This document shows, in pieces, positions 24,048 through 33,808 of a stretch of DNA of 64,000 nt. Source of the DNA: Undibacterium sp. YM2 (GTDB lineage Bacteria > Pseudomonadota > Gammaproteobacteria > Burkholderiales > Burkholderiaceae_D); NCBI RefSeq assembly GCF_009937975.1, contig NZ_AP018441.1, positions 4,836,001-4,900,000 of the forward strand, in the 5' to 3' direction. Position 1 is the first letter of the stretch, and each line of letters starts with the position of its first letter. Position numbers and translations under genes: made by a program. The notes beneath the pieces are model-generated. The model saw nothing but the letters and a program-made list of their open reading frames with translations. It was not told where the DNA came from and did not search any database.

Positions 24048-25823
24048 CTATTTACCGAGCACAGCCACTGCCTTGTCCAGCACCACATCACGCCCGGCGC
24101 GTATGTCGGCAACGGTGGGGACGATTTCCATATCAGGTAGTATGCCCTTGCCGACAAATTCGCGGCCATCGGGGAAGCTGTCATGTTTGACGCAAATGCG
24201 CGCGCTGCCGCCGCCAGGTAATTTAAATGACATGGGCATGCCGGTACTGCCAGCAGTAGCGCTGCCGATGACGGTACCACGCTGCATGGTGACGAAAGAC
24301 ATCAAAAAATCTTCTGCGGCTGAAAAAGTTTTTGCCCCAGCTAAAACAACAACCGGCCCGGCGTAGACTTCCTTGCGCTCCTTGCTATAGGGTTTGGCAA
24401 CGCCAGCCCTGAGGGTATCAAGCAAAATCAAGTCACCTTGCGTGCGCATGACATTGCTCTCCTGTCTCTCTGTGCTACGGGCATAAGGTACAGGTTTCTT
24501 GCTTAAAAAACTCAGTATTGCAGCGCCGTGAACGCTGGAACCGCCACCATTGGCCCGCACATCAAGTATCAGGCCTTTGGCTTTCATGATAGTGGGCATG
24601 AGCGATTCAAGTTTTTTCACCCCGGCATCGCTTTCAAAATGATCGAGTGCAAGGTAGGCAATATCACCAGGCAGCATTTTGAAGTCAAAGGCAGGCTCAC
24701 CAGCCACATTGCGCTCTTGACCACGGGCGACGATTTCTATCCTCTCCTTGCCAGTCGCATCACGCAAACCGAGACGTATGCTTTTGCTTTTCTCTCCCAT
24801 CAGCAATTCATAACTATATGTGCGCACGACTTTGTCTTGTGGTGTACTGCTGCTGGCATAAGGGGCTACCCTGGTGTTTGCATATTCGTGTACAGCCTGG
24901 CCATCTATGCTGATGATTTCGTCGCCACGCTGGATTTTTTGCGCTAGTTGCTGGTTGAGTACTTTGGTCACGAGAACGCTCTTGCCGACCAGGGCAGTTG
25001 CCAGCGCCGGGCGCGAATAAAACAGGTCTTGCAGCTCGTCTGGCACATAAATATTGGTGTGCCCATCTTGCAGCAGCGGTGCCAGTTGCGTCATGACCTG
25101 ATAGTATTCACGGGTGCTCCTGGTTTGCATGACTTTGTCCAGGTATTCCAGATAGACTTTATCCCAGTCGAGTTCAGGAACATTGTGGAAATTCACAAAG
25201 CTGCGTTTAACCTCAGACCAGAACATCGACAGGCCAGCGACTTTTTCTGCGCTACTCAGATTGTCTTTATAGGGAGTGGCAAGCAGAGATGCTTTTCCCA
25301 TTCTGGCAGGCAAATCCGAGAGCTTGAGGTAAGCCTTGAAGCGTGGCTCGTCTTTGACAGCGTCAAAGGCAGGGCTGTTCAGGTATGCTTTCAAAGAAGG
25401 TAATAAAACCCAGGTCTGGCTGCTTTCCAGCAAATTGAAAAACGCCTCTTTATGGCCCAGGCGCAGTTCAAGCAAGGCGGCATCCATGGTGAGATTGAAA
25501 CGCTGCCCCTTGTAACGGCTTGCGGTCGAGGCCAGGCGCTCAAACTCGCTGCTCTCTACCACTGTCAATGCCAGCCTGATTTTGGTGAGTGCTGCTTCCA
25601 AATCTTCTTTACTGGCATCAGGTTTGGACAGATTATTGGCTTCATTCCTGAGTTCGTGGATATGATTGGTAGTGTTTTCTACGGTTTGCGATGATTCGCT
25701 GATCATGGTGTTGATAGCGGTTTGCCTCGCGGCGATGTCAGCAGCACTGGCGAGCTCAAAGGCCAACAGCAGGGGGAACGCAGCCAGCAGACGTAAAGTC
25801 AAAGCAGAAACAGTATTTTTCAC
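24048..25823 (-). CDS. S41 family (C-terminal processing) peptidase
   Basis: A 591-residue secreted peptidase. The signal peptide ends near ELASA, the start codon is GTG. The N-terminal ~170 residues are helical and unassigned. A PDZ-like region follows (GDEIISIDGQAVHEY), then the S41 core with LILDVRANGGGSS and the nucleophile in GAKTFSAAEDF (S501), close to the spacing of CtpA/tricorn-core enzymes. The tail GILPDMEIVPTVADIRAGRD is typical. The catalytic Lys is not obvious, as in the Ser-His tricorn-like branch. It is divergent from the histidine kinase, with a long palindrome between. Confidence 0.88.
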   Translation of the reverse strand: MKNTVSALTLRLLAAFPLLLAFELASAADIAARQTAINTMISESSQTVENTTNHIHELRNEANNLSKPDASKEDLEAALTKIRLALTVVESSEFERLASTASRYKGQRFNLTMDAALLELRLGHKEAFFNLLESSQTWVLLPSLKAYLNSPAFDAVKDEPRFKAYLKLSDLPARMGKASLLATPYKDNLSSAEKVAGLSMFWSEVKRSFVNFHNVPELDWDKVYLEYLDKVMQTRSTREYYQVMTQLAPLLQDGHTNIYVPDELQDLFYSRPALATALVGKSVLVTKVLNQQLAQKIQRGDEIISIDGQAVHEYANTRVAPYASSSTPQDKVVRTYSYELLMGEKSKSIRLGLRDATGKERIEIVARGQERNVAGEPAFDFKMLPGDIAYLALDHFESDAGVKKLESLMPTIMKAKGLILDVRANGGGSSVHGAAILSFLSKKPVPYARSTERQESNVMRTQGDLILLDTLRAGVAKPYSKERKEVYAGPVVVLAGAKTFSAAEDFLMSFVTMQRGTVIGSATAGSTGMPMSFKLPGGGSARICVKHDSFPDGREFVGKGILPDMEIVPTVADIRAGRDVVLDKAVAVLGK

Positions 25824-25870
25824 AGATTATTTTACTTTCACAAAAAGAATGTAAAGTTGCCTAAGGGGAA

Positions 25871-25928
25871 ATGAATAAACAATTATAAATTGCCATTTAA
25901 AAATGGCAATTTATAATTGTTTATTCAT
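25871..25928. repeat. Perfect 58-bp palindrome
   Basis: A 28-bp arm at 25871-25898 (begins ATGAATAAAC, ends GCCATTT) is followed by AA and by its exact complement at 25901-25928. It is AT-rich apart from the TTGCCA core. It lies between the divergent S41 peptidase and histidine kinase genes. It could act as a terminator for transcripts from either side, as a large operator, or be a remnant of an inserted inverted repeat. Confidence 0.95.
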
Positions 25929-26090
25929 GTAGATAAGCTATGCTCAGATCACTGTCTGTTGTTTTACCTGCAAGGCAAACATATTATATGTAGATGCAAT
26001 TCAGGCATCAAAGCTAACATCTGGATTGATATTGCTCAATACGCTCGATTTTTTATTAAGCAAAGTTGAAAACTCACCATTTCAGAGTTC

Positions 26091-28505
26091 ATGCAAATAA
26101 ATTCTCATTCAACTCCGCAAGACTTGCTGACAACAGCACAAAGTGATCAGCTTGCTGCACAACATTTGCTTGCGCGGATGGAGCAACTTGAGCAGGAAAA
26201 TGCAGCTCTTAAACTTACCCTCCAGTCGCAACAGACCGAATACAGTTTTTACAAAGACTTTTTCCTGAATTCGCACACCCCTTGCCTGATCGTAGATTCC
26301 GCTGGACTGGTGATGCGTACCAGCCAGACTGCAGCAGGCTTGCTGAGCACAACAAAAGAAAACCTGGAGGGGCGGCAGCTACAAACATTTGTCTTTAAAG
26401 ATCAAGAAGTGCTTGAAAATTGTCTGGCAACCTTGAAGACCCCTGGCAATAAATCAACCTGTGAAATAAGGGTTGTAAGGGCAGACCGGGAACTCGTCTT
26501 GCTGCGACTTGAGTTGGTCATGCTGAACGCCAAAAATCAGCAAGCCAGCCTGGGTGTGCAATTGACAGATATTACGCGGCAGCAGGGCAAACTCATGAAT
26601 CAGGCAGAAGGGCAGTATTTTGCCAGCGTTGTTGCTGAGAACTTTCCGGGTATGGTGGCCTACTGGAACGCTGACATGCGTTGCACTTATGCCAACCACC
26701 ATTACCTGAACTGGTTTGCTCGCACACCTGAGCAGATGCTAGGCATACACATGCAGGATTTGCTTGGTCCGGAGCTGTTTTCAATGAATATCGCCTATCT
26801 CAAGGCAGTCTTGAAAGGTGTAGATCAGCAATTCGAGCGCACTCTGGTCAAGGCGAATGGAGATATTGCCCATACCTGGGCGCAATACATAGCCCACACT
26901 ATCGATGGTGTCGTGCAAGGTTTCTTTGTCTTGGTGACCGATGTCACTTTACTGAAACGGGCGCAAAAAGCGCTCATGGAAAGTGAGGCAAAAAACCGTG
27001 CATTGGTAAGAGCTATTCCTGATCTGATCCTGACTATTCATAGTGATGGTCGCCATCTTGACGTGCATGCCCCTGACCCAGGCATGTTATTGCAAAGCAA
27101 GGAACAACTACTGCGATTAAAAATTGAGGAAGTGTTACCGCCAAATGTGGCAATCCAGTATAAAAACGCAATTGACCAGGCACTGGCCAGCGGCAGATTG
27201 CAGGAATTTCGCCATGACTTGCCTGTTGCTGGCAGAGGAGATATGCAATTCGAAGCCAGGGTGGTGCCTTGCACCCAGGATACTATCATCGCCATCATTC
27301 GCGATATCACCGAAACTGAACGCGAGCGCCGTGCGCATGAACTGCAATTGTCTGAACGCCTGCAAGTACGTGAAAACGACTTGCGGGATATACAGTTAAG
27401 CCTGACCATGGCAAGTGATATTACCAATATTGGTGCATGGATACGCGATTTGAGGACGGGAGAATTCTGGGCCTCGTTGGAATGGCGCAGGCAGTTCGGT
27501 TTTAGTCAGGATGAAGCACTGAACATGCACAAGGTCATTCAGCGCATCCATCCAGCTGATCGCCGCCACATAGAGACTATTACAGAAGATTATGAACATG
27601 CAAAGCAGCATCGGTATCAAGCCGAATTCAGAGTAATGTTAGCTGATGAGGCAGAACGCTGGGTGGCTGTAGTCTGGCAAGTAGAATTTGATCACCAAGG
27701 GCTGCCGTTGATGACCCGTGGTGTAACGGTGGATATTTCTGCACGCAAGGAAGCCGAACTTGAATTAGCACAAAAGCGTATGGAAGTCATGCATCTGGCA
27801 CGCGTCGCCACCATGGGTGAATTGTCTGGCGCTCTGGCGCATGAATTGAACCAGCCGCTCACAGCCATACTCAGCAATGCCCAGGCCGCCCAACGATTTT
27901 TGGCAAAGCCCGAAGTGGACTTACAGGAGCTGGGCGAAATCCTGCAAGATATAGTTGACGAGGACAAGCGCGCTGGTGAAATCATCAGGCGTTTGCGACG
28001 CTTGTTTGATAAGCGCAGCAGTGAGCATCACAATGTTGACATCAATGAAGTAGTGTTGAAAGTCCTGCATATCCTGCGCAATGACATGATCAATCAGGGA
28101 ATTACTTTATTAAGTGAATTGCAAGACGATTTGCCACCTATTAGCGCTGACACGGTGCAATTGCAGCAAGTCTTGATTAATCTGATCATGAATGCAAGTG
28201 AAGTTGTTGCTGGTCTGGATGCGATCCAGCGCATCATAGAAATTAACACGAGACTGACACCAGAAAACAAAGTCGAAGTCAGTGTGAATGATCATGGTCC
28301 AGGTGTACCCGAAGCTCTGGGCAGCAAAGTATTTGAGGCTTTCTACACCACAAAAGCGAATGGCATGGGTTTGGGATTATCTATTTGCAAGAATATTATC
28401 GAAGCCAGTGGAGGTCAATTGTGGTATGAGAACCATGACAATCACTCTGGTACGGGGGCGAGCTTCCGTTTCCACCTGCCTGTTTTGAACGAGCCTGTAC
28501 CATGA
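26091..28505 (+). CDS. Multi-PAS sensor histidine kinase (FixL-like)
   Basis: An 804-residue cytoplasmic kinase without membrane segments. A coiled coil (about 15-50) leads into four PAS-type domains (about 52-165, 180-300, 305-415 and 430-555). HisKA follows with LARVATMGELSGALAHELNQ, phospho-acceptor H584, of the FixL/DctB subfamily, then the ATPase with N box INLIMNASE, G1 DHGPGVPE and G2 GMGLGLSICKN. No haem-binding residue can be asserted, so the signal is unknown; oxygen, redox or aromatic ligands are options. The gene overlaps the next one by four bases (ATGA), so kinase and regulator are made together. Confidence 0.93.
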   Translation: MQINSHSTPQDLLTTAQSDQLAAQHLLARMEQLEQENAALKLTLQSQQTEYSFYKDFFLNSHTPCLIVDSAGLVMRTSQTAAGLLSTTKENLEGRQLQTFVFKDQEVLENCLATLKTPGNKSTCEIRVVRADRELVLLRLELVMLNAKNQQASLGVQLTDITRQQGKLMNQAEGQYFASVVAENFPGMVAYWNADMRCTYANHHYLNWFARTPEQMLGIHMQDLLGPELFSMNIAYLKAVLKGVDQQFERTLVKANGDIAHTWAQYIAHTIDGVVQGFFVLVTDVTLLKRAQKALMESEAKNRALVRAIPDLILTIHSDGRHLDVHAPDPGMLLQSKEQLLRLKIEEVLPPNVAIQYKNAIDQALASGRLQEFRHDLPVAGRGDMQFEARVVPCTQDTIIAIIRDITETERERRAHELQLSERLQVRENDLRDIQLSLTMASDITNIGAWIRDLRTGEFWASLEWRRQFGFSQDEALNMHKVIQRIHPADRRHIETITEDYEHAKQHRYQAEFRVMLADEAERWVAVVWQVEFDHQGLPLMTRGVTVDISARKEAELELAQKRMEVMHLARVATMGELSGALAHELNQPLTAILSNAQAAQRFLAKPEVDLQELGEILQDIVDEDKRAGEIIRRLRRLFDKRSSEHHNVDINEVVLKVLHILRNDMINQGITLLSELQDDLPPISADTVQLQQVLINLIMNASEVVAGLDAIQRIIEINTRLTPENKVEVSVNDHGPGVPEALGSKVFEAFYTTKANGMGLGLSICKNIIEASGGQLWYENHDNHSGTGASFRFHLPVLNEPVP

Positions 28506-29110
28506 CAGAAACACCAATCGTTTTTCTTGTTGACGATCAGCCTGCTGTACTCAAGGCTATGGCTCGCCTATTGCAATCTGCCGACATAAAGTCTGTCACT
28601 TTTGAATCAGCACAAGCCTTCCTGGACAGCGGCGGTGCGAAAAAGGCTGGCTGCCTGGTGCTGGATCTGGCGATGCCAGGTATGGACGGCATGGTACTGC
28701 AACAAAAACTCAAAGAGCTGGGCAGTGATCTACCGATTATTTTTTTGACAGGCCATGGCAGTATAGATGCGGGTGTGCTTGCCATGAAGATGGGTGCGCA
28801 AGATTTTCTAACCAAACCAGTGAACGACGAAAAATTGCTGGCAGCGGTACATACCGCTTTTGAACGCAATCAGCGCGCCAGGCTCGCGAATGCAGAGAAA
28901 CAAACGATACAGGCCCGCCTCGATGGCCTGACGCCCCGCGAGCTGGAAGTCCTGCACCAGTTAATTAAAGGCAAGCTCAACAAACAAGTCGCAGCAGAGT
29001 TGGGAACTGTCGAAAAAACCATCAAGGTGCACCGCGCCAAGGTGATGAGCAAGATGGAAGTGACATCCGTCGCGGCTCTTATTCATTTGCTGGAAAAACT
29101 CAAAGCCTGA
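28502..29110 (+). CDS. FixJ-like response regulator (receiver plus LuxR HTH)
   Basis: A 202-residue regulator, cognate partner of the overlapping kinase. The receiver (1-120) has VDDQPAV, the phospho-acceptor D55 in VLDLAMPGMDG, a Thr in FLTGHGS and Lys in FLTKP. The LuxR-type helix-turn-helix spans about 135-200 (LTPRELEVLHQLIKGKLNKQ, then TVEKTIKVHRAKVMSKM). The target sites are unknown; the paired palindromes upstream of the following two receiver genes are good candidates. Confidence 0.94.
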   Translation: MTETPIVFLVDDQPAVLKAMARLLQSADIKSVTFESAQAFLDSGGAKKAGCLVLDLAMPGMDGMVLQQKLKELGSDLPIIFLTGHGSIDAGVLAMKMGAQDFLTKPVNDEKLLAAVHTAFERNQRARLANAEKQTIQARLDGLTPRELEVLHQLIKGKLNKQVAAELGTVEKTIKVHRAKVMSKMEVTSVAALIHLLEKLKA

Positions 29111-29173
29111 GATTCACCCGCTCCCTCTAGTCCCGTCAACTCCAACTCACCTTTTTTTCACAAATCCACGCCA

Positions 29174-29197
29174 GCTATTGGACCAAGGTCCAATAGC
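29174..29197. promoter_or_regulatory. Palindrome upstream of first receiver gene
   Basis: GCTATTGGACC and its complement are separated by AA, giving a perfect 11-bp inverted repeat that ends 24 bp before the ATG. The core TTGGACC-AA-GGTCCAA is repeated at 31531-31552 before the second receiver gene, 25 bp before that ATG. The conserved position suggests a transcription factor site near the promoter. Confidence 0.8.
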
Positions 29198-29220
29198 CTC
29201 ATCATCTTTTCAAACATAAG

Positions 29221-29649
29221 ATGATACTCATGGGAAATACATCTACATGGATAGCAGTGATTGATGACGAAGAAGGAATTCGTCGCTCTTTGCTGCGCTT
29301 ATTGCGCTCGGCTGGATTGGAAGCCCACGCTTTCGTATCGGGCAAAGTCTTCCTGGGCAGCCTGGAGTCCAGGCAACCCGCATGCGTATTACTTGACCTT
29401 CACATGCTGGATATGTCTGGCTTTGCCGTCATTGAACAGCTCGCCCTTATTGCACCTGAGCTGCCTGTCGTCATTCTGACAGGGCAAGAAGTCAGTGAAA
29501 GACAGAGAAATGCTGATCTGGCACATGCCTTAGCAGTTTTACAAAAACCAGTCGACGATCAGGAATTGTTTGCCACAATAGCTACAGTGTTGATGAACCC
29601 AAACAAACAAGCACTAAGTCAAAACGACAATTTAGCAGCACACACCTAG
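29221..29649 (+). CDS. Single-domain response regulator, copy 1
   Basis: A 142-residue FixJ-type receiver without output domain. Acidic pocket D15/D16, phospho-acceptor D59 in LLDLHML, T87 and K109 in LQKP are all present, so it should be phosphorylated. Translation may start at 29221 or at the in-frame ATG 29230. Nucleotide sequence at its start is almost identical to that of the copy at 31577. It lies 14 bp upstream of a chemoreceptor gene, probably in one transcript, and may link the FixL-like kinase to taxis. Confidence 0.92.
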   Translation: MILMGNTSTWIAVIDDEEGIRRSLLRLLRSAGLEAHAFVSGKVFLGSLESRQPACVLLDLHMLDMSGFAVIEQLALIAPELPVVILTGQEVSERQRNADLAHALAVLQKPVDDQELFATIATVLMNPNKQALSQNDNLAAHT

Positions 29650-29662
29650 CCGGAGAAAGAAA

Positions 29663-31363
29663 ATGAAATTATCCAACCTGAAGATAGGCCAGCAACTTGG
29701 CATTGGCTATGGCCTGTTGCTTTGCATATTGGCAATCGTCGCTCTGCTGGGCATCAATGGCATGCACAAGTCCAATGAAGCGCTACACCATGTTGTCGAT
29801 GTCAATATCGTCAAAATCAATCACCTGGAAGATATGGCCAGCTCAGTACATATTGTATCTAGGGTGATCAGAACCATTGCATTACTGCCCGACGACAGCA
29901 TGTCGCAAGAGCAGCACAAAAAAATAGATGAGGCTCGCGCTCAGTACAACAAGGCATACTCGGAACTGGAGAAAATGCCGATGGACGATGCTGGCAAAAG
30001 TTTCATGCATAAAATCAAGGAAGACCAGCAGGCGGCACGGACACAGAATGACAAATTTGTTGAGTTGGTGAAAACGGACAAGGACGCAGCAATCAAGTTT
30101 TTGTTGAAAGATGTCATTCCCCTCAATGCAAAATGGCAGGATGCCCTGCACGAATTTGTCGTGTTACAAGAATCAAAGAACGCGCAGGATGAAGTCAAAG
30201 CGAAAGAAGCCTATCAGGCCTCAATGACTTTCATGATCATTGCAACCGTGGTAGCCATTTTAATCGGCATGACGATTGCCTGGAGCAGTGCCCGTGCCAT
30301 CACCACCCCGCTAAAAAAGGCAATACAAGTAGCGCAAAATGTGGCAGAAGGTGATCTCACCAGCCAGATCGAAGTACTTGGAAAAAACGAAGCGGGTCAA
30401 CTGATGCAGGCATTGAAGCAAATGAATGACAGCCTCGCCCATCTGGTAGGGAAAGTACGCCAGGGTACAGAAACAATTAGCACTGCATCGACGGAAATTG
30501 CCACGGGCAACATGGACCTGTCTTCCCGTACAGAGTCGCAGGCTGGTGCCTTGGAGGAAACCGCTTCATCAATGGAAGAGTTGACTGCGACCGTCAAACA
30601 GAATGCTGACAACGCCCACCAGGCAAATCAATTGGCCATCTCGGCCAGTGAAGTCGCCATCCAGGGAGGAGCAGTCGTTGCCCAGGTTGTCAGTACCATG
30701 GGTGATATCAATACCTCATCCAAAAAGATCGTCGATATTATCAGTGTGATTGACGGAATAGCCTTTCAGACCAATATCCTGGCGCTCAACGCAGCGGTTG
30801 AGGCTGCACGCGCCGGAGAACAAGGCCGCGGCTTTGCCGTAGTTGCCAGCGAGGTGCGCAACCTGGCACAGCGTAGTGCATCTGCTGCCAAAGAAATCAA
30901 AATACTGATTAACGACTCCGTTGAAAAGGTAGAGCAAGGTAGTCGCCTGGTTGATGAGGCAGGTACAACCATGGATAAAGTCGTCAGCAGTATCAGCAAT
31001 GTGACCGGCATCATGAGTGAAATCACGGCAGCCAGTGCAGAGCAAACTTCTGGCATAGAACAAATCAATACAGCCGTCTCGCAAATGGATGAAGTAACCC
31101 AGCAAAATGCAGCCCTGGTTGAAGAAGCAGCGGCAGCCGCCAGCTCATTGCAGGAGCAGGCCGTCAGCCTGGCAAATCTGGTGCAGCAATTTAAAATCGA
31201 ATCCACAAATCCTCCACAAGTAACACAAGTAAGAAAAGCACGCCCTGAGACCGTCAGCAAAGCGCCTTCTGCAGGGATAAAAAAAATCCAGCGAGCAGTC
31301 GCAAGGGCTGCACCAGCACCCAAACTTGCAACGACAAATGAGGGAACTTGGGAAGAATTCTGA
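29663..31363 (+). CDS. Methyl-accepting chemotaxis protein, Tar-like
   Basis: A 566-residue chemoreceptor. Membrane segment one is at about 11-32, a four-helix-bundle sensor domain fills about 33-185 in the periplasm, membrane segment two is at about 187-210, then HAMP (211-265) and the long signalling hairpin whose tip contains [20 protein letters not shown]. The C-terminus TWEEF matches the pentapeptide that tethers CheR/CheB, so this is a high-abundance type receptor. AGAAAG gives a ribosome site. A terminator follows about 100 bp after its stop. Confidence 0.95.
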   Translation: MKLSNLKIGQQLGIGYGLLLCILAIVALLGINGMHKSNEALHHVVDVNIVKINHLEDMASSVHIVSRVIRTIALLPDDSMSQEQHKKIDEARAQYNKAYSELEKMPMDDAGKSFMHKIKEDQQAARTQNDKFVELVKTDKDAAIKFLLKDVIPLNAKWQDALHEFVVLQESKNAQDEVKAKEAYQASMTFMIIATVVAILIGMTIAWSSARAITTPLKKAIQVAQNVAEGDLTSQIEVLGKNEAGQLMQALKQMNDSLAHLVGKVRQGTETISTASTEIATGNMDLSSRTESQAGALEETASSMEELTATVKQNADNAHQANQLAISASEVAIQGGAVVAQVVSTMGDINTSSKKIVDIISVIDGIAFQTNILALNAAVEAARAGEQGRGFAVVASEVRNLAQRSASAAKEIKILINDSVEKVEQGSRLVDEAGTTMDKVVSSISNVTGIMSEITAASAEQTSGIEQINTAVSQMDEVTQQNAALVEEAAAAASSLQEQAVSLANLVQQFKIESTNPPQVTQVRKARPETVSKAPSAGIKKIQRAVARAAPAPKLATTNEGTWEEF

Positions 31364-31463
31364 GCTAAGCAAGCTTTACTTTTGTACTGAACTTATTTCA
31401 TTATCTGATTTTCGGTGAAGCAAGTGATGCGATGCAGTAAATAGAGCAGATGTATCGCATTTG

Positions 31464-31497
31464 AAGGACTGCAGAGAATATCTGTAGTCCTTTTTTT
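31464..31497 (+). terminator. Rho-independent terminator
   Basis: AAGGACTGCAG pairs with CTGTAGTCCTT (31482-31492, one G-T wobble) around a 7-nt loop and runs into seven T residues. It ends the receiver-chemoreceptor unit before the second cassette begins. Confidence 0.85.
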
Positions 31498-31530
31498 CTG
31501 GTTTAACACAGCTTGACATATTCATGCCTC

Positions 31531-31552
31531 ATATTGGACCAAGGTCCAATAT
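31531..31552. promoter_or_regulatory. Palindrome upstream of second receiver gene
   Basis: ATATTGGACC and its complement around AA form a perfect 10-bp inverted repeat. It shares the 16-bp core of the site at 29174-29197 and almost the same distance to the start codon, though the surrounding bases differ. Confidence 0.8.
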
Positions 31553-31576
31553 CGCCCAACCGCGCAGCATCATAAA

Positions 31577-31993
31577 ATGATGCTCATGGGAAATACATCT
31601 ACATGGATAGCAGTTATTGATCACGACGCAGCTACGCGCGAGGCGTTGGTCACACTATTAGGCACGATGGAGTGGAAGGCTCTGAGTTTTAGCTCTGGCT
31701 ATCTGTTCATAGATAGCCTGCGCTTTACACAGCCTGACTGCATCATCCTGGACTTGCACATGCCATATATGTCCGGCTTTACGATCATGTCCAAGCTCGG
31801 GCAACTGGCGAAAAAAATTCCAGTGATCGTCTTGACCAGGCACGAATTGACAGAAGATTTTAAACAGGCTTGCTTGTCGAGCGCCGTCGCCATATTGCAA
31901 AAACCGATAGATGAACAAGCCTTGAACACAGCCATAAAAAAAGCCCTGAATAAAAAATTAGCGAGTTTCTCAGCATCCAGGCTTGCAATCTGA
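31577..31993 (+). CDS. Single-domain response regulator, copy 2
   Basis: A 138-residue receiver paralogous to the one at 29221; the first 14 residues are nearly the same ([13 protein letters not shown]). Phospho-acceptor D59, T87 and K109 remain, but the acidic pair reads D15-H16-D17 instead of D15-D16-E17, which may weaken Mg binding or change phosphorylation kinetics. The rest has diverged widely. It precedes a PAS-containing chemoreceptor by 47 bp, so the order palindrome, receiver, chemoreceptor is repeated. Confidence 0.9.
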   Translation: MMLMGNTSTWIAVIDHDAATREALVTLLGTMEWKALSFSSGYLFIDSLRFTQPDCIILDLHMPYMSGFTIMSKLGQLAKKIPVIVLTRHELTEDFKQACLSSAVAILQKPIDEQALNTAIKKALNKKLASFSASRLAI

Positions 31994-32040
31994 ATCCATG
32001 CACATCGAATATTTGAGAGTTGACAACAAGGAGTTTTATC

Positions 32041-33723
32041 ATGCGTAACAATTTGCCCGTCACTGGCCAGGAATACATCATGCAGGACGCGGAAACCATC
32101 GTTTCCAAAACGGATCTGCAGGGAAATATTACCTACGTCAACGACGACTTTGTTCGTATCAGTGGCTTTAGCGAGCATGAATTGCTTGGTGCACCACAAA
32201 ACATCGTGCGCCACCCGGACATGCCGGTCGAGGCATTCGCAGATTTCTGGGACACCATCAAGGAAGGCAAATCCTGGACGGGCCTGGTCAAAAATCGTTG
32301 CAAGAATGGTGACCATTATTGGGTGGAGGCGCATGCAGCCCCGCTGATCAAGGATGGCAAAATGGTGGGGTACACCTCGATACGTGTCAAGCCCAGCCGT
32401 GATCAGGTCAGGGCTGCGGACGCAGCCTATCGTGCGATCAAGAATGGTGACAAATCACTGGTCATCCGGGAAGGTGCAGCCATCAAACGTAGCGCGTTTT
32501 CTTCCCTGGATTTTTTTTCCAGACTGACCATGTCGCAAAAATTAGTCAGTTTCAATGCACTGATAATTCTGCTCATGGGCGCAATCATCTACCTGGCAAA
32601 TGCGGGAAATATCCAAGCACCTAACCAGAACATGGTCAATCTTCTCGCTCTGGCAATGGTCGGCCTGATTGTGGGTTTCAGCCTTAACTTGCGTCAAAAA
32701 CTGCTATTCCCTTTGCAGAGCATGATCCAGGATATCCAGACCATGAGTGCAGGCGATTTATCGCAGCATATCAAAACCGAAGGAAGCCAGGAAGTCGTCA
32801 ATCTGGGGCAAGGTCTGCGTATCTTGCAAACCAACGTAAAATTATTGGTTGGACAGATACGCCAGACGACCAGTCACCTTACCAATGGCGCAAGCGAGAT
32901 TGCAGCGGGTAATTCCGATCTGTCTGGCCGCACTGAATCACAGGCAAGCTCGCTGGAAGAAACCGCTTCATCCTTGGAAGAATTGACCTCCACCGTGAAG
33001 CAAAATGCCGACAATTCACATGAAGCGACCCAACTGGTTGCGTCCACCGCAAAAATTGCTGAAAAAGGAGGCCACGCCGTAGCGAAGGTAGTTGAAACCA
33101 TGGGAGCGATCAAGCATAGCTCATCCAAAATCTCCGACATCATAGGCGTGATCGATGGTATTGCTTTCCAGACAAATATCCTTGCCTTGAATGCCGCAGT
33201 TGAAGCCGCACGAGCAGGTGAACAGGGACGTGGATTTGCTGTCGTCGCCAGTGAAGTACGTAATCTGGCGCAGCGCAGCGCTGGTGCTGCCAAGGAAATC
33301 AAGACATTGATTCACGACTCGGTTGAGCAAGTCGATATCGGCGACAAGCTAGTAGAAGAAGCAGGCAAGACCATGCATGAAATTGTATCCGGTGTAAAAC
33401 GCGCTGCAGATATCATGCATGACATTACCGTCGCCAGCCAGGAACAAAGCTCAGGGATAGAACAGGTCAATCAAGCCATTACACAAATGGATGATATTAC
33501 ACAACAAAATGCAGCATTGGTAGAACAGGCTGCAGCCTCGGCGGAAAGCCTGAGGACCCAGGCAATTGGTCTCAGTGAACTGGTAGATGCATTTACACTG
33601 GTAAAAAGTAGCGGAATGTCTGCAGTAACAAGGCCCGTCACAGCGCAGATCAGGGCGCTCAAAGCTGTCGATAAGCAAATTCCTGGTGCAATGCGCCCGA
33701 AGCTCATTGCCAATCAAAACTGA
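32041..33723 (+). CDS. PAS-containing chemotaxis protein, Aer-like
   Basis: A 560-residue energy- or redox-taxis type receptor. The start at 32041 is fixed by AAGGAG; a frame from 32020 is longer but lacks it. An N-terminal PAS domain (about 15-115; VSKTDLQGNITYVNDDFVRI, then GLVKNRCKNGDHYWVEA) resembles Aer, which binds FAD. Two hydrophobic stretches around 165-220 form a membrane hairpin, so the sensor is cytoplasmic. HAMP-like and signalling regions follow, with the tip [20 protein letters not shown]. Unlike the first receptor it ends without a WEEF tail. Confidence 0.94.
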   Translation: MRNNLPVTGQEYIMQDAETIVSKTDLQGNITYVNDDFVRISGFSEHELLGAPQNIVRHPDMPVEAFADFWDTIKEGKSWTGLVKNRCKNGDHYWVEAHAAPLIKDGKMVGYTSIRVKPSRDQVRAADAAYRAIKNGDKSLVIREGAAIKRSAFSSLDFFSRLTMSQKLVSFNALIILLMGAIIYLANAGNIQAPNQNMVNLLALAMVGLIVGFSLNLRQKLLFPLQSMIQDIQTMSAGDLSQHIKTEGSQEVVNLGQGLRILQTNVKLLVGQIRQTTSHLTNGASEIAAGNSDLSGRTESQASSLEETASSLEELTSTVKQNADNSHEATQLVASTAKIAEKGGHAVAKVVETMGAIKHSSSKISDIIGVIDGIAFQTNILALNAAVEAARAGEQGRGFAVVASEVRNLAQRSAGAAKEIKTLIHDSVEQVDIGDKLVEEAGKTMHEIVSGVKRAADIMHDITVASQEQSSGIEQVNQAITQMDDITQQNAALVEQAAASAESLRTQAIGLSELVDAFTLVKSSGMSAVTRPVTAQIRALKAVDKQIPGAMRPKLIANQN

Positions 33724-33808
33724 AATCCGCGGCAAAGCTTACCTCGCCAAGGCAAGCGCCGCAAATACGGCGAACACAAATCCCGTCGTTGACGTTATCA
33801 TACAGAAA

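Noticed and set aside
26091..28505. Haem-based oxygen sensor (true FixL)
   Set aside because: The PAS domains do not show a haem-ligand His pattern that I can assert, so only FixL-like architecture is claimed.
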